A stretch of DNA of 36,506 bases from an uncultured Sutterella sp. (GTDB lineage Bacteria; Pseudomonadota; Gammaproteobacteria; Burkholderiales; Burkholderiaceae_F), in assembly GCA_900754475.1 (NCBI GenBank), contig CAAECY010000008.1, positions 1-36,506 on the forward strand. Reading direction: 5' to 3'. Below are positions 24,820 to 32,554 of this stretch, one piece after another; position 1 is the first letter of the stretch, and the number at the start of each line of letters is the position of its first letter. The position numbers and the translations under genes were made by a program. The notes below the pieces were generated by a model, which saw only the letters and a program-made list of their open reading frames with translations, did no database searches and was not told the DNA's origin.

Positions 24820-24867
24820 AACGCCCTTTTACCGACTGCGGTCGGTCGAAAGGGCGTTCGCGTTTTT
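24820..24867 (+). terminator. Rho-independent terminator after the FGGY kinase
   Basis: AACGCCCTTT pairs with AAAGGGCGTT, with an inner ACCGAC/GTCGGT stem, followed by CGCGTTTTT. A strong, two-part stem. Confidence 0.9.
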
Positions 24868-25142
24868 ACGCTTGCCGTTTTCGAAAATTTTTCCGCAATC
24901 CTTCGCGCCGTTGCGTTCTTTTTCGTCCTTTTTCCCGTTTCGGCGTGTCCCGCGAACGGCGACGCCCTAAAATGGATTCTTGAGTTTTGCGAGCCGACGG
25001 ACGTGTCAACGCCGACCGTCGGCAACTTCGCGCACAAAAAGACAACCGGACGGCAACGACGACTTTTCGCCCTCCGTTCGAGCCCTCTCTTTTTCGCTCC
25101 CGAAACGAACACTCTGCGTTGAACTCTTGCTAGGACAAAAAA
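24868..25142 (+). promoter_or_regulatory. Promoter/leader region of the metal-ATPase cluster
   Basis: No gene is seen. A TAAAAT hexamer at 24969-24974 is a candidate -10 for the cluster, about 170 bp before the first gene; its -35 is poor. GCCGACGGACGTGTCAACGCCGACCGTCGGC contains GCCGAC/GTCGGC pairing at about 24992-25022. No recognised metal-repressor operator was found. Confidence 0.3.
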
Positions 25143-25475
25143 ATGAACGAAACGACGAAATACGGTCTCATCTTCCTCGGCGGCGTGGTGGTCGGTGCGC
25201 TCGGCGCCTGCGCGATTTCCCGCGGCAAGTTGAATATCAAGCCCCTTGCGGCCGACCTCGTCTCGGGCGGCCTGGAGCTGCGCGAAAAGGCGCTTGCCGC
25301 CGTCGAAGGCGTGAAGGAAGATCTCGCCGACGTGGTCGCCGAAGCCCAGGTGAAGGCCCAGGAACGCCGCGAAGCCGCGGAACTGCGTGAAGCCGCGGCC
25401 GCCGAAGCCGCCGCGCCCGAAGCGACCGGAACGGTTGAAGCGAAGCCCGCTCCCGCCGCGACGCCCGCCTGCTGA
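25143..25475 (+). CDS. Small membrane-anchored protein, DUF6110/YtxH-like
   Basis: A 110-residue protein. Residues 8-25 form a single Gly-rich transmembrane helix (LIFLGGVVVGALGACAIS). A helical, charged segment (about 38-85: LVSGGLELREKALAAVEGVKEDLADVVAEAQVKAQERREAAEL) and a low-complexity Ala/Pro/Glu tail ending in cysteine follow. The layout resembles the DUF6110 small proteins encoded next to heavy-metal P-type ATPases and HMA2 proteins in gut anaerobes, and that is exactly the context here. A general YtxH-like resemblance is the fallback. The start has AGGA eight bases upstream. Function is unknown; a scaffold or metal-handling partner of the downstream pump is inference. Confidence 0.7.
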   Translation: MNETTKYGLIFLGGVVVGALGACAISRGKLNIKPLAADLVSGGLELREKALAAVEGVKEDLADVVAEAQVKAQERREAAELREAAAAEAAAPEATGTVEAKPAPAATPAC

Positions 25476-25477
25476 TC

Positions 25478-25516
25478 GAGTCGGGCTCTTTCCGACTCTT
25501 TCCGGCTCTTTTCTTG
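25478..25516 (+). terminator. Possible weak/intra-operonic terminator
   Basis: GAGTCGG (25478-25484) pairs with CCGACTC (25492-25498), followed by TTTCCGGCTCTTTTC. The short stem and interrupted T-run suggest partial termination, which would give more of the first small protein than of the ATPase. Confidence 0.45.
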
Positions 25517-25620
25517 ACGCCTGCGACTAAGACCCGAGGCGCGCCCCGCGCGTGCCCCGGCTTTTTCCGCCGACTTTCTCCGCCCGGAGCGCCGCGTGCG
25601 CCCCGGGCGTCGGGTGCATT

Positions 25621-28173
25621 ATGAATTTCGAACTTGTTCATGCGGCCGGCACGCGCGAACGTTGGAAGACAACGAGTACGCTCACGCGTGCGTCGGCCGC
25701 ATTGCTTGCCGACGAGGTGGCCGCCATCGAGGGCGTGACGGGCGTTACCGTCAACGCCCGCACGGGCTCGGTCGTCCTCACGGTCTCGAGCGCCGCGGCG
25801 AAAACCCGCACGTACCTCTACTTTGAGTCCCTGAAGCGCGTTCCGCCCGTTCGACGCCGTCAGCCGCGCACGAGCGCGGACAACGAGGCGCTGCGCGAAA
25901 AAGCGCGCGACGACGCCCGCAAGCTCCTTCACGCCGATGCGGCAACGCTCGTTCGCGAAACCCTTCCGAGCACGGAACGCTGGGTTCCGGCCGAGGGCAC
26001 CGAACCCGCTGCGTCGGCGGGCGCCCCGCAACCCGCGCGCACCCGCATCGGGCGCTTCGTCGAGACGCTCGTTCGGGGCTTCGCGCAGATGCCGATTCTC
26101 GAATTGATCGACCGCATCAAGGCGCTCTTCGCGCACGCGTTGCCGCTCGGTCGTGCCGGCGCTCGCGGGCCTCAGGCTCTTCGCGCCGCGCCCGCGGGGG
26201 TGCCCGCAACGGCGGCGGACGACAACGACGCCTCGGCGGAACTCGACTTCGCGCCGCTTGCGCGCTACGTCTTCCTGCGCCCGATGCTCCCGATGCTCGT
26301 CAACACGGCAAACGCCGTGCTCGGCGCGATTCCGCGTCTTGTCGACGCCGCGAAGGAGCTTATGCACGGTCGACTCAACGTCGAAGTGCTTGACGGCGCG
26401 GCCATTCTCATTTCGCTTTTGCGCCGCGACTTCCGCACGGTGGGGCTTCTCGTGCTCCTCCTCGGTCTCGGCGAGATGCTTGAAAATTACACCCGCAAGA
26501 AGTCGCTCGCGTCGCTTGCTGATCAGCTCGCGATCAAGGTCGACCGCGTTTGGATCCGCTCCGAAGGCAAAGTCCGCTCGATTCCGCTTTCCGAACTCTC
26601 GGACGACGATGTCGTGGTCGTGCGTTCGGGCTCCGTCATTCCCGTCGACGGCGTGGTACTTGCCGGCGACGCCGCCGTCAATCAGGCGACGATGACGGGC
26701 GAACCCCTGCCCGTACACCGCACGACGGGCGGAAGCGTCTTTGCGGGGACCGTGGTCGAAGACGGCGAAATCGACATTCGCCCGACCGCCCGCGGCGACC
26801 GTTCGCGTCTCTCGAAGATCGTGCGCTTCATCGAAAATTCCGAAGCCGCCAAGGCGGGGATTCAAGGAAAGGCGGAGCGTCTTGCCGACGCAATCGTGCC
26901 TTACAACCTCCTCCTTGCGGGGCTCGTTTTCCTCGTGACGCGCGACCTCACGCGCACGGCTTCCGTTTTGCTTGTCGACTACTCGTGTGCGCTCCGACTC
27001 GCGACTCCGCTTGCGATTCTCACCGCCATGCGTACCGGCACCGAAAAGGGCGTGCTTGTGAAGGGCGGGCGGTTCCTCGAAGCGCTCTCCGAAGTCGACA
27101 CGGTGGTCTTTGACAAGACGGGCACCCTCACCTCGGCCTCGCCCGTTCTTTCGGACGTCGTGCCGCTTTCGCCCGACTACGACCGCGACTCGATTCTGCG
27201 CCTTGCGGCCTGTCTCGAAGAGCACTTTCCGCATCCCGTCTCGCGCGCGGTCGTGCGTGCCGCCACCGCCGAAGGGCTCTTTCACGACGACGAGCCGCAC
27301 GACACCGAAGTGCGCTACATCGCCGCGCACGGCATCTGCTCCGCGGTGCGGGGCGAAAAGGTCGTGCTCGGGAGCCGTCACTTCGTCGAGGACGACGAAG
27401 GGGTCGACGTCACGCCCGCCGATGCGGCCGTGGCGGCGCTTGCCGACCAAGGGAAGTCGATTCTCTACATGGCCGTGGGCGGACGCATTGCGGGCGTCCT
27501 CGGGATCGAAGACCCCGTGCGCGAAGAAGCCCGCGAAACGATCGCGCAGCTGCGCGAACGCGGCATTCGCAAAATCGTGATGCTCACGGGCGACGGCGAA
27601 CGCACCGCGCGCCACGTGGCCGAGTCGCTCGGGCTCGACGACTTCCGCGCGCAGGTGCTCCCCGAAGACAAAGCCAAGCACGTCGAAGCGCTCAAACGCT
27701 CGGGCGCCAAAGTCCTCATGGTCGGCGACGGCATCAACGATTCGCCCGCGCTTTCCGCCGCCCACGTGGGCGTGACGCTGCGCGACGGGACCGACATCGC
27801 CCAGGAAGTGGCGGACGTCGTTCTCACCGAAAACCGTCTGAGCGACCTCGTTACCGCGATCGACCTCGGGAAAGCCTGCATGCGTCGCGTGAAGCAGAAT
27901 TTCACGCTCTCCGTCGGGCTCAACACCGCGTTTCTCGCGGGGGGCCTTACGGGGACGCTCACGCCCGCGGCGGGTGCGCTTTTGCACAACGCCACGACGA
28001 TCGGCGTTTGCCTCAACGCGATGCGCTCGCCCGTGGAGCCGTTGGAGCCCCGCCGGTCGCTCGCGCACGCGATCGAAGACATCACGTCGAACGTGCGTTC
28101 GACGGTGAGCGACATCGAAGCGAAACTCGCTCCGACCGTTGCCGCCGCCGGCGCTCCGGTCGCCGCCCAGTAA
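25621..28173 (+). CDS. P1B-type metal-transporting ATPase with an atypical Ser-Cys-Ala transport motif
   Basis: A membrane pump moving a transition metal with ATP; 850 residues from the ATG at 25621. Residues 1-60 resemble a degenerate HMA2 domain without CxxC. Further motifs: actuator MTGEPLPV (359-361 TGE), phosphorylation site DKTGTLT (Asp498), P1B-specific His-Pro (538-539), MLTGDGERTA, hinge GDGINDSPAL (702-711), and the last-helix signature HNATTIGVCLNAMR. The transport helix, which normally has CPC, SPC, TPC or CPH, instead reads VDYSCALRLATPLAI (Cys456), with no proline beside the cysteine. Metal specificity therefore cannot be assigned. The N-terminal 210 residues before the core are long and low in conservation. 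The gene sits between two small accessory membrane proteins. Confidence 0.9.
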   Translation: MNFELVHAAGTRERWKTTSTLTRASAALLADEVAAIEGVTGVTVNARTGSVVLTVSSAAAKTRTYLYFESLKRVPPVRRRQPRTSADNEALREKARDDARKLLHADAATLVRETLPSTERWVPAEGTEPAASAGAPQPARTRIGRFVETLVRGFAQMPILELIDRIKALFAHALPLGRAGARGPQALRAAPAGVPATAADDNDASAELDFAPLARYVFLRPMLPMLVNTANAVLGAIPRLVDAAKELMHGRLNVEVLDGAAILISLLRRDFRTVGLLVLLLGLGEMLENYTRKKSLASLADQLAIKVDRVWIRSEGKVRSIPLSELSDDDVVVVRSGSVIPVDGVVLAGDAAVNQATMTGEPLPVHRTTGGSVFAGTVVEDGEIDIRPTARGDRSRLSKIVRFIENSEAAKAGIQGKAERLADAIVPYNLLLAGLVFLVTRDLTRTASVLLVDYSCALRLATPLAILTAMRTGTEKGVLVKGGRFLEALSEVDTVVFDKTGTLTSASPVLSDVVPLSPDYDRDSILRLAACLEEHFPHPVSRAVVRAATAEGLFHDDEPHDTEVRYIAAHGICSAVRGEKVVLGSRHFVEDDEGVDVTPADAAVAALADQGKSILYMAVGGRIAGVLGIEDPVREEARETIAQLRERGIRKIVMLTGDGERTARHVAESLGLDDFRAQVLPEDKAKHVEALKRSGAKVLMVGDGINDSPALSAAHVGVTLRDGTDIAQEVADVVLTENRLSDLVTAIDLGKACMRRVKQNFTLSVGLNTAFLAGGLTGTLTPAAGALLHNATTIGVCLNAMRSPVEPLEPRRSLAHAIEDITSNVRSTVSDIEAKLAPTVAAAGAPVAAQ

Positions 28174-28185
28174 AGGAGATTTGCC

Positions 28186-28818
28186 ATGACGATTTACGAA
28201 TCCGTCCGATCGCTCACACCCGGTCGCGCTCGTCTGCGCCACGAAGCGCTTCGGGGGCTCGCGGCCGACGAGGTCGAGTCGCTCGTTGAAACCGTCCGCA
28301 GCATGGACGGGATCACCGGCGTCACGATCAATCCTCGGGTCGGGAGTTTGCTGGTCACCTGGGATACGGAAAAAGTCGACGCCCAAACGCTCCTCGAAGC
28401 GGCGGAGTGGTTCCTCGCGAGCCGCGAAGCGTTTGCTTCGACGGAAGCTGCCGAGGCCTCTTCGGCTGCGTCTTCCGCTCCGGCCGACGGCGCTTCGACC
28501 GAAGCTTCGTGCAAAGCCTCGTGCGGGTGCGGGTGCGCCTCCGCGCTCAAAGCGGGCGGCGAACTTCTCGAGCGCGTCGAGCGCGTGATCGAACCCGCGG
28601 GCGGGCGCATCCTCGACGGGCTGAGTCCCTTCCTTGCGCCCGACGTCAAGAAGGGCGGTCGCGCACGACGCGTCACGCAAAACCGCCTGATGCTCGCGGG
28701 CTTTGCGGGAAGTCTTGCCGCTCTTGCCGTTCGCGGTACCGCCGCGCACGTCGTTTTGGGCGGCGTCTTCACGGCCCTTTTGACGGTGCACCTCTGGCAG
28801 CACCGGCGAGTTCTCTGA
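28186..28818 (+). CDS. HMA2-domain membrane protein with cysteine cluster
   Basis: A 210-residue protein. Residues 3-78 look like an HMA2 domain (SLTPGRARLRHEALRG...ITGVTINPRVGSLLVTWD). It keeps the typical PGRxRxRH strand and the ferredoxin-like pattern but lacks the classical CxxC. A Ser/Ala linker leads to CKASCGCGC (Cys109, 113, 115, 117), a likely metal-binding cluster. Two hydrophobic segments near 167-182 and 186-203 anchor the C-terminus. AAGGAG precedes the ATG and overlaps the stop of the ATPase gene, so the two are translationally linked. The N-terminus is similar in pattern to residues 1-60 of the ATPase. It is probably a metal-donor or regulatory partner of the pump; this role is inferred. 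Confidence 0.75.
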   Translation: MTIYESVRSLTPGRARLRHEALRGLAADEVESLVETVRSMDGITGVTINPRVGSLLVTWDTEKVDAQTLLEAAEWFLASREAFASTEAAEASSAASSAPADGASTEASCKASCGCGCASALKAGGELLERVERVIEPAGGRILDGLSPFLAPDVKKGGRARRVTQNRLMLAGFAGSLAALAVRGTAAHVVLGGVFTALLTVHLWQHRRVL

Positions 28819-28829
28819 GGTTACCCCCC

Positions 28830-29261
28830 GTGACGATTTTTCAAACCGGCATTCGGGGTCTCGGGGGCCTGCTGCTCCTCGCCGCAGGGGCGGCGCTCGT
28901 GCTTCTTGCGGGAGCGCTGCTCCTTGCCTTCGGCGTCCTCATCCTCGTTGCGCTCGGGGGGCTTTACCTCACGTCGCCCGAAGAGAGTCGGGCGCTTCTC
29001 AAAGCGGTCCCGCGGAAGATTTCCGAGTGGATGCGCGAGATGCGCGCCATGGTGGAGTACGCGGGGAGCGTTCTGCTGACGGCGCTCGGGAAGCGCCCGC
29101 CGCAGGCCGCAGAAACCGCAGAAGCCGCCGAGGCTGCTAAGAACGCCCAAGCCTCTCCCGAAGCGTCCTCGACCGAGTCGACCAAGTCGGAAGACTCCGC
29201 CCCTCGGGAAGCGCTTTCCGAAGCGCCCGAGACGCGATCCCGCGAGAGCGCCCCTCGCTGA
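28830..29261 (+). CDS. Small membrane protein of unknown function, last gene of the metal-ATPase cluster
   Basis: A 143-residue product from a GTG at 28830, with GAGG overlapping the stop codon of the preceding gene. Residues 8-50 are almost entirely hydrophobic and Gly/Ala/Leu-rich, enough for two closely spaced membrane helices (GLGGLLLLAAGAALVLLAGALLLAFGVLILVALGGLYL). A short amphipathic stretch (SEWMREMRAMVEYAGSVLLTAL) and an acidic Ser/Glu/Ala tail follow. No family is recognised. Tight coupling to the HMA2-like gene and the terminator right after it make it part of the cluster. Confidence 0.65.
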   Translation: MTIFQTGIRGLGGLLLLAAGAALVLLAGALLLAFGVLILVALGGLYLTSPEESRALLKAVPRKISEWMREMRAMVEYAGSVLLTALGKRPPQAAETAEAAEAAKNAQASPEASSTESTKSEDSAPREALSEAPETRSRESAPR

Positions 29262-29294
29262 AGCGTTTTCGACGCACTTTCCCAAACCCTCACG

Positions 29295-29330
29295 AAGCCC
29301 GTCCGACCCCGTGTCCGACGGGCTTTCTTT
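29295..29330 (+). terminator. Rho-independent terminator of the metal-ATPase cluster
   Basis: AAGCCCGTC (29295-29303) pairs with GACGGGCTT (29317-29325), followed by TCTTTCG. It closes the four-gene cluster. Confidence 0.85.
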
Positions 29331-29351
29331 CGCTTGGGGGCGCAACGGCTT

Positions 29352-29451
29352 TGTCACACATTCGTCATGGTTTTTCGATCTTCGAGGACGTTTACGACGA
29401 ATTTTCGAGGGTGTTCCCGCGAATGTCACAGTTCTGTCATAAAGTTGTCAT
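29352..29451 (+). promoter_or_regulatory. Tandem Pho boxes upstream of the phosphate transporter
   Basis: CTGTCATAAAGTTGTCAT at 29434-29451 matches the E. coli PhoB Pho-box consensus at 16 of 18 positions. A third TGTCA in register lies at 29424, so TGTCA occurs at 29424, 29435 and 29446, exactly 11 bp apart. A second pair, TGTCA at 29352 and CGTCA at 29363, is also 11 bp apart. The main array ends 48 bp before the Pit start codon. PhoB control by phosphate limitation is the natural reading; whether it activates or represses cannot be told. Confidence 0.8.
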
Positions 29452-29499
29452 ATTCGGCCACTACCATTCGGGAGCCTCTTACTCGGAGCAGTACCTCCC

Positions 29500-31689
29500 A
29501 TGGATCCGTTTCTTTTGACAGCTCTCGGTCTTCTCGGCCTTCTCGCCGTGCTCGACCTCTTCGTCGGCGTGAGCAACGACGCCGTCAACTTCCTCAACAG
29601 CGCCGTCGGTTCCCGCACGGCCCCCTTCCGCATCGTGCTCACGGTCGCCGCGGCGGGCGTGCTGCTCGGCGCGACCTTCTCCTCGGGCATGATGGAAGTC
29701 GCCCGCTCGGGCGTGCTGATGCCCGAAAAGTTCACCTTCAACGACGTGATGGTGGTCTTTTGTGCCGTCATGGTGGCGGACGTTCTTCTTCTGAACCTCT
29801 TCAACGCGCTCGGGCTTCCGACGTCGACCACGGTGTCGATCATCTTCGAGCTCCTCGGCGCGACGGCGACCCTTGCCTTCTGGAAGATCTGGCAGGCGGG
29901 CGAACCCCTGGCCGACATCGGCGCCTACGTCAACAGCGGCAAAGCGCTCTCGATGATCATGGCGATTCTCGTCTCGGTGGCGGTGGCCTTCGTGGCGGGT
30001 CTGGTGGTGCAGTTCCTTTTGCGTCTTGTCTTTTCCTTCCGCTACGAAAAGGCCTACCGCTACCTCGGGGGGCTCTTCGGCGGCATTGCGATGACGTCGC
30101 TCTTTTACTTCCTCATCATGAAGGGCGCCAAGGGGGCTTCTTTCATGACGCCCGAGCGACTCGCCTTTTTGAAGGACAACTCCGACCTTATCCTCTGGAG
30201 CTGCTTCATCGGCTTCACGGTCCTCTTCCAGGCGCTCATCACGTTCTTCAACACGAACGTGCTCCGTTACGTGATCCTTGCGGGGACGTTCTCGCTCGCC
30301 TTTGCCTTTGCCGGCAACGACCTCGTCAACTTCGTGGGCGTTCCGCTTGCGGCTCTTGACTCCTGGCACATCTTCAGCGCGGCGCCCGGTGCCGACCCCG
30401 CCGTCTTCACGATGGAAGGTCTTCGCGAACCCTTCGCCGCCTCGACGGGCTGGCTCGTCGCTTCGGGCCTCGTGATGGTCGTGACCCTTTACTGCTCGAA
30501 GAAGGCCCACCGCGTCATTCGCACGTCGGTGAACCTCTCCTCGTCGACCCGAGGCGGTCGCGAGCAGTTCGGCTCGTCCCTCCCCGCCCGCGTGCTCGTT
30601 CGTGCGTCGCTTAACGCCAACACGCTCATCCGCCAGTTCCTCCCCGAGTCCGTGCTCGAAGGGATCGGCTCGCGCTACAAGAAAAAGACCCTGCAGCCGG
30701 GCGAACGCGAACTGCCCTTTGACGAAATCCGCGCCTGCGTGAACCTCGTCGTCGCCGCGGCCCTCATTGCTTCGGCTACGAGCCTCAAGCTTCCGCTCTC
30801 GACCACGTACGTCACCTTCATGGTCGCGATGGGCTCGTCCTTGGCCGACGGCGCCTGGGACCGTGAAAGCGCCGTCTATCGCATCTCGGGCGTTCTCACG
30901 GTGATTTCGGGCTGGTTCATGACGGCGCTTTCCGCGGCCTCCTTCTGCGCTGTCGTGACGCTTCTCTTCCAGACCTTCGGCATGGGCCTCATGATCGCCG
31001 GCATGGTGGTGGCGCTCGTCGTCATCATCAAGACGAACTTCCTCACGAAGGAAAAGGAAAAGTCGATCGAAGAAGACGAAGGCATCGCCGGGGGCGACGT
31101 CGAAACGATCCGCACGCTCCTCAAGGAAGCGATTCCGGTCGAACGCTCCCGCACGATTACGCTCCTTGCCGACTCGATCGACGCCTTCCTCGTCGCCGAC
31201 GCTCAGAAGCTCACAGACTGCCGCGACGCGGCCGTCGACCTTCTCGAAGAAGTGTCCGTCGCCCGCGGCAACTACTACCGCATGGCGCTCTACCAGGGCA
31301 CCAAGGCCGACCGCGACGCGCGCAACTTCTACTACCGCTCCTACTCCGCGATGAAGGATCTCGCCCACGGTCTGCGCGACCAGGTGAGCGTCTCGGAAAA
31401 CTACGTGAAGAACAGCCACTCCGCGATGACGGGGCTCATGGCCGAAAATCTCGCGCAGATTTCCGCCGAGCTCAACCGTCTCAAGGCGGACTTCACGACC
31501 GAACGCGCTCAGGCGCTCCTTGCGCTCCTCGACAAGGCGCAAAGCGACTACCTCGTGCAGTCGAACACCGAGTCGGTGTCGCTCAGAAAGAGCGAACTCT
31601 ACCTCGGGAAGATCCTCTACACGCGCGAACTCGTGACGCGCTACCAGATGGTGAGCTTCCTCGAAGCGCGCCTCAATTTCCAGGCGTAA
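29500..31689 (+). CDS. Pit-type inorganic phosphate transporter with C-terminal PhoU-like domain
   Basis: A low-affinity phosphate permease of the inner membrane, 729 residues. The two inverted PiT signatures are present: GVSNDAVNFLNSAVGS (Ser25-Asn-Asp) and FAGNDLVNFVGVPLAAL (Asn near 272). About ten or more hydrophobic helices span residues 1-505, with a hydrophilic loop around 340-400. Residues about 525-729 form a helical, charged domain without membrane segments (VETIRTLLKEAIPVERSRTITLLADSIDAFLVADAQKLTDC...). It resembles PhoU-type helical bundles found as fusions or neighbours of Pit proteins, and it probably lies in the cytoplasm as a regulatory part. The gene stands alone between terminators and has a tandem Pho box upstream. 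The ribosome-binding site is weak. Confidence 0.9.
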   Translation: MDPFLLTALGLLGLLAVLDLFVGVSNDAVNFLNSAVGSRTAPFRIVLTVAAAGVLLGATFSSGMMEVARSGVLMPEKFTFNDVMVVFCAVMVADVLLLNLFNALGLPTSTTVSIIFELLGATATLAFWKIWQAGEPLADIGAYVNSGKALSMIMAILVSVAVAFVAGLVVQFLLRLVFSFRYEKAYRYLGGLFGGIAMTSLFYFLIMKGAKGASFMTPERLAFLKDNSDLILWSCFIGFTVLFQALITFFNTNVLRYVILAGTFSLAFAFAGNDLVNFVGVPLAALDSWHIFSAAPGADPAVFTMEGLREPFAASTGWLVASGLVMVVTLYCSKKAHRVIRTSVNLSSSTRGGREQFGSSLPARVLVRASLNANTLIRQFLPESVLEGIGSRYKKKTLQPGERELPFDEIRACVNLVVAAALIASATSLKLPLSTTYVTFMVAMGSSLADGAWDRESAVYRISGVLTVISGWFMTALSAASFCAVVTLLFQTFGMGLMIAGMVVALVVIIKTNFLTKEKEKSIEEDEGIAGGDVETIRTLLKEAIPVERSRTITLLADSIDAFLVADAQKLTDCRDAAVDLLEEVSVARGNYYRMALYQGTKADRDARNFYYRSYSAMKDLAHGLRDQVSVSENYVKNSHSAMTGLMAENLAQISAELNRLKADFTTERAQALLALLDKAQSDYLVQSNTESVSLRKSELYLGKILYTRELVTRYQMVSFLEARLNFQA

Positions 31690-31757
31690 TCTCGCTCGTT
31701 CCGTCGGGCTCGGTGCCGCCCTCCGGGGCGGGCCGAAACCCGAAAGGACGAAATGTC

Positions 31758-31797
31758 GAAAGGCCTCGCTTTTCCATGAGCGGGGCCTTTCTCGTTT
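31758..31797. terminator. Bidirectional terminator between the Pit gene and kdpE
   Basis: GAAAGGCC-T-CGCT (31758-31770) pairs with AGCG-G-GGCCTTTC (31779-31791), followed by TCGTTTT on the plus strand. It separates two convergent transcripts. Confidence 0.8.
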
Positions 31798-31843
31798 TGC
31801 GTGCTTTCGTGCGGCTCGACCTTTCTCGGGTTTCTCGGGTTCC

Positions 31844-32554
31844 TCAGACCGCCAGGCGGTAGCCCACGCCGATTTCGGTCACGAACCACTTCGGGCGCGC
31901 GGGATCGTCTTCGAGCTTCGTGCGAAGGTGCTGCATGTAGATGCGAAGGTAGTGAGGGCGGTCCGCGTAAGGCGACCCCCACACCTGCTGCAGGAGAACG
32001 CGCTGCGTCAGGACCTTGCCGCGCGATTCGACGAGGGCCTGAAGCAGCCGGAATTCGAGCTTCGTCAAGTGAACGAGTTCGCCGCGCTTCTTGACCGTGC
32101 GGGCGGCGAGGTCCACTTCGACGTCGCCGATATGCACGACCAAGCCGTCCGCGCCCGCCACCGCCGTGAGGCCCCGGCGGCGCATCTGCGCGCGCACGCG
32201 CGCAAGAAGCTCCGCCATCCCGAAGGGTTTCGTGAGGTAGTCGTCCGCCCCGAGGTCGAGCGCCTTCACTTTCTGGGCTTCTTCCGTACGGGCGGAAAGA
32301 ACGATGATCGGCACGGCCGATTCGGCGCGCGCGCGGGCGATGATTTCGGAGCCGTCCCCGTCGGGAAGGCCCAGGTCGACGATCAGCAGGTCCGCGCGGC
32401 TCAAGCGCACGGCGCGCAGCCCCTCGCGCAGGGTCCCCGCGGACTCGGTCGTGAAACCTTCGCGCCTCAGGGCTTCTTCCACGAAGCGGGCGATGGCGGG
32501 TTCGTCTTCGACGACGACGGCATGAGGTTCGGCGGCGGTGTTCGTTTCGGTCAT
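31844..32554 (-). CDS. kdpE: Response regulator KdpE
   Basis: An OmpR-family regulator of the high-affinity K+ pump Kdp, phosphorylated by KdpD. It has 236 residues. The receiver domain has the acidic pair EDE at 16-18, phospho-acceptor Asp60 in LLIVDLGLPDGDG, and the conserved Lys in DDYLTKPF. The C-terminal winged helix includes LTKLEFRLLQALVESRGKVLTQRVLLQQVWG and RIYMQHLRTKLEDDPARPKWFVTEIGVGYRL, which are typical of KdpE. The start codon overlaps the kdpD stop (ATGA), so the two are translationally coupled. Confidence 0.96.
   Translation of the reverse strand: MTETNTAAEPHAVVVEDEPAIARFVEEALRREGFTTESAGTLREGLRAVRLSRADLLIVDLGLPDGDGSEIIARARAESAVPIIVLSARTEEAQKVKALDLGADDYLTKPFGMAELLARVRAQMRRRGLTAVAGADGLVVHIGDVEVDLAARTVKKRGELVHLTKLEFRLLQALVESRGKVLTQRVLLQQVWGSPYADRPHYLRIYMQHLRTKLEDDPARPKWFVTEIGVGYRLAV

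Noticed and set aside
25237..28803. A 1188-codon open frame on the minus strand opposite the metal-ATPase cluster
   Set aside because: Same codon-bias shadow effect; no ribosome-binding site or recognisable protein.
28407..28829. A longer 284-codon version of the last small membrane protein
   Set aside because: The upstream part overlaps the HMA2-like gene in another frame and is Arg-rich. The GTG at 28830 with its ribosome-binding site gives a sensible membrane protein.
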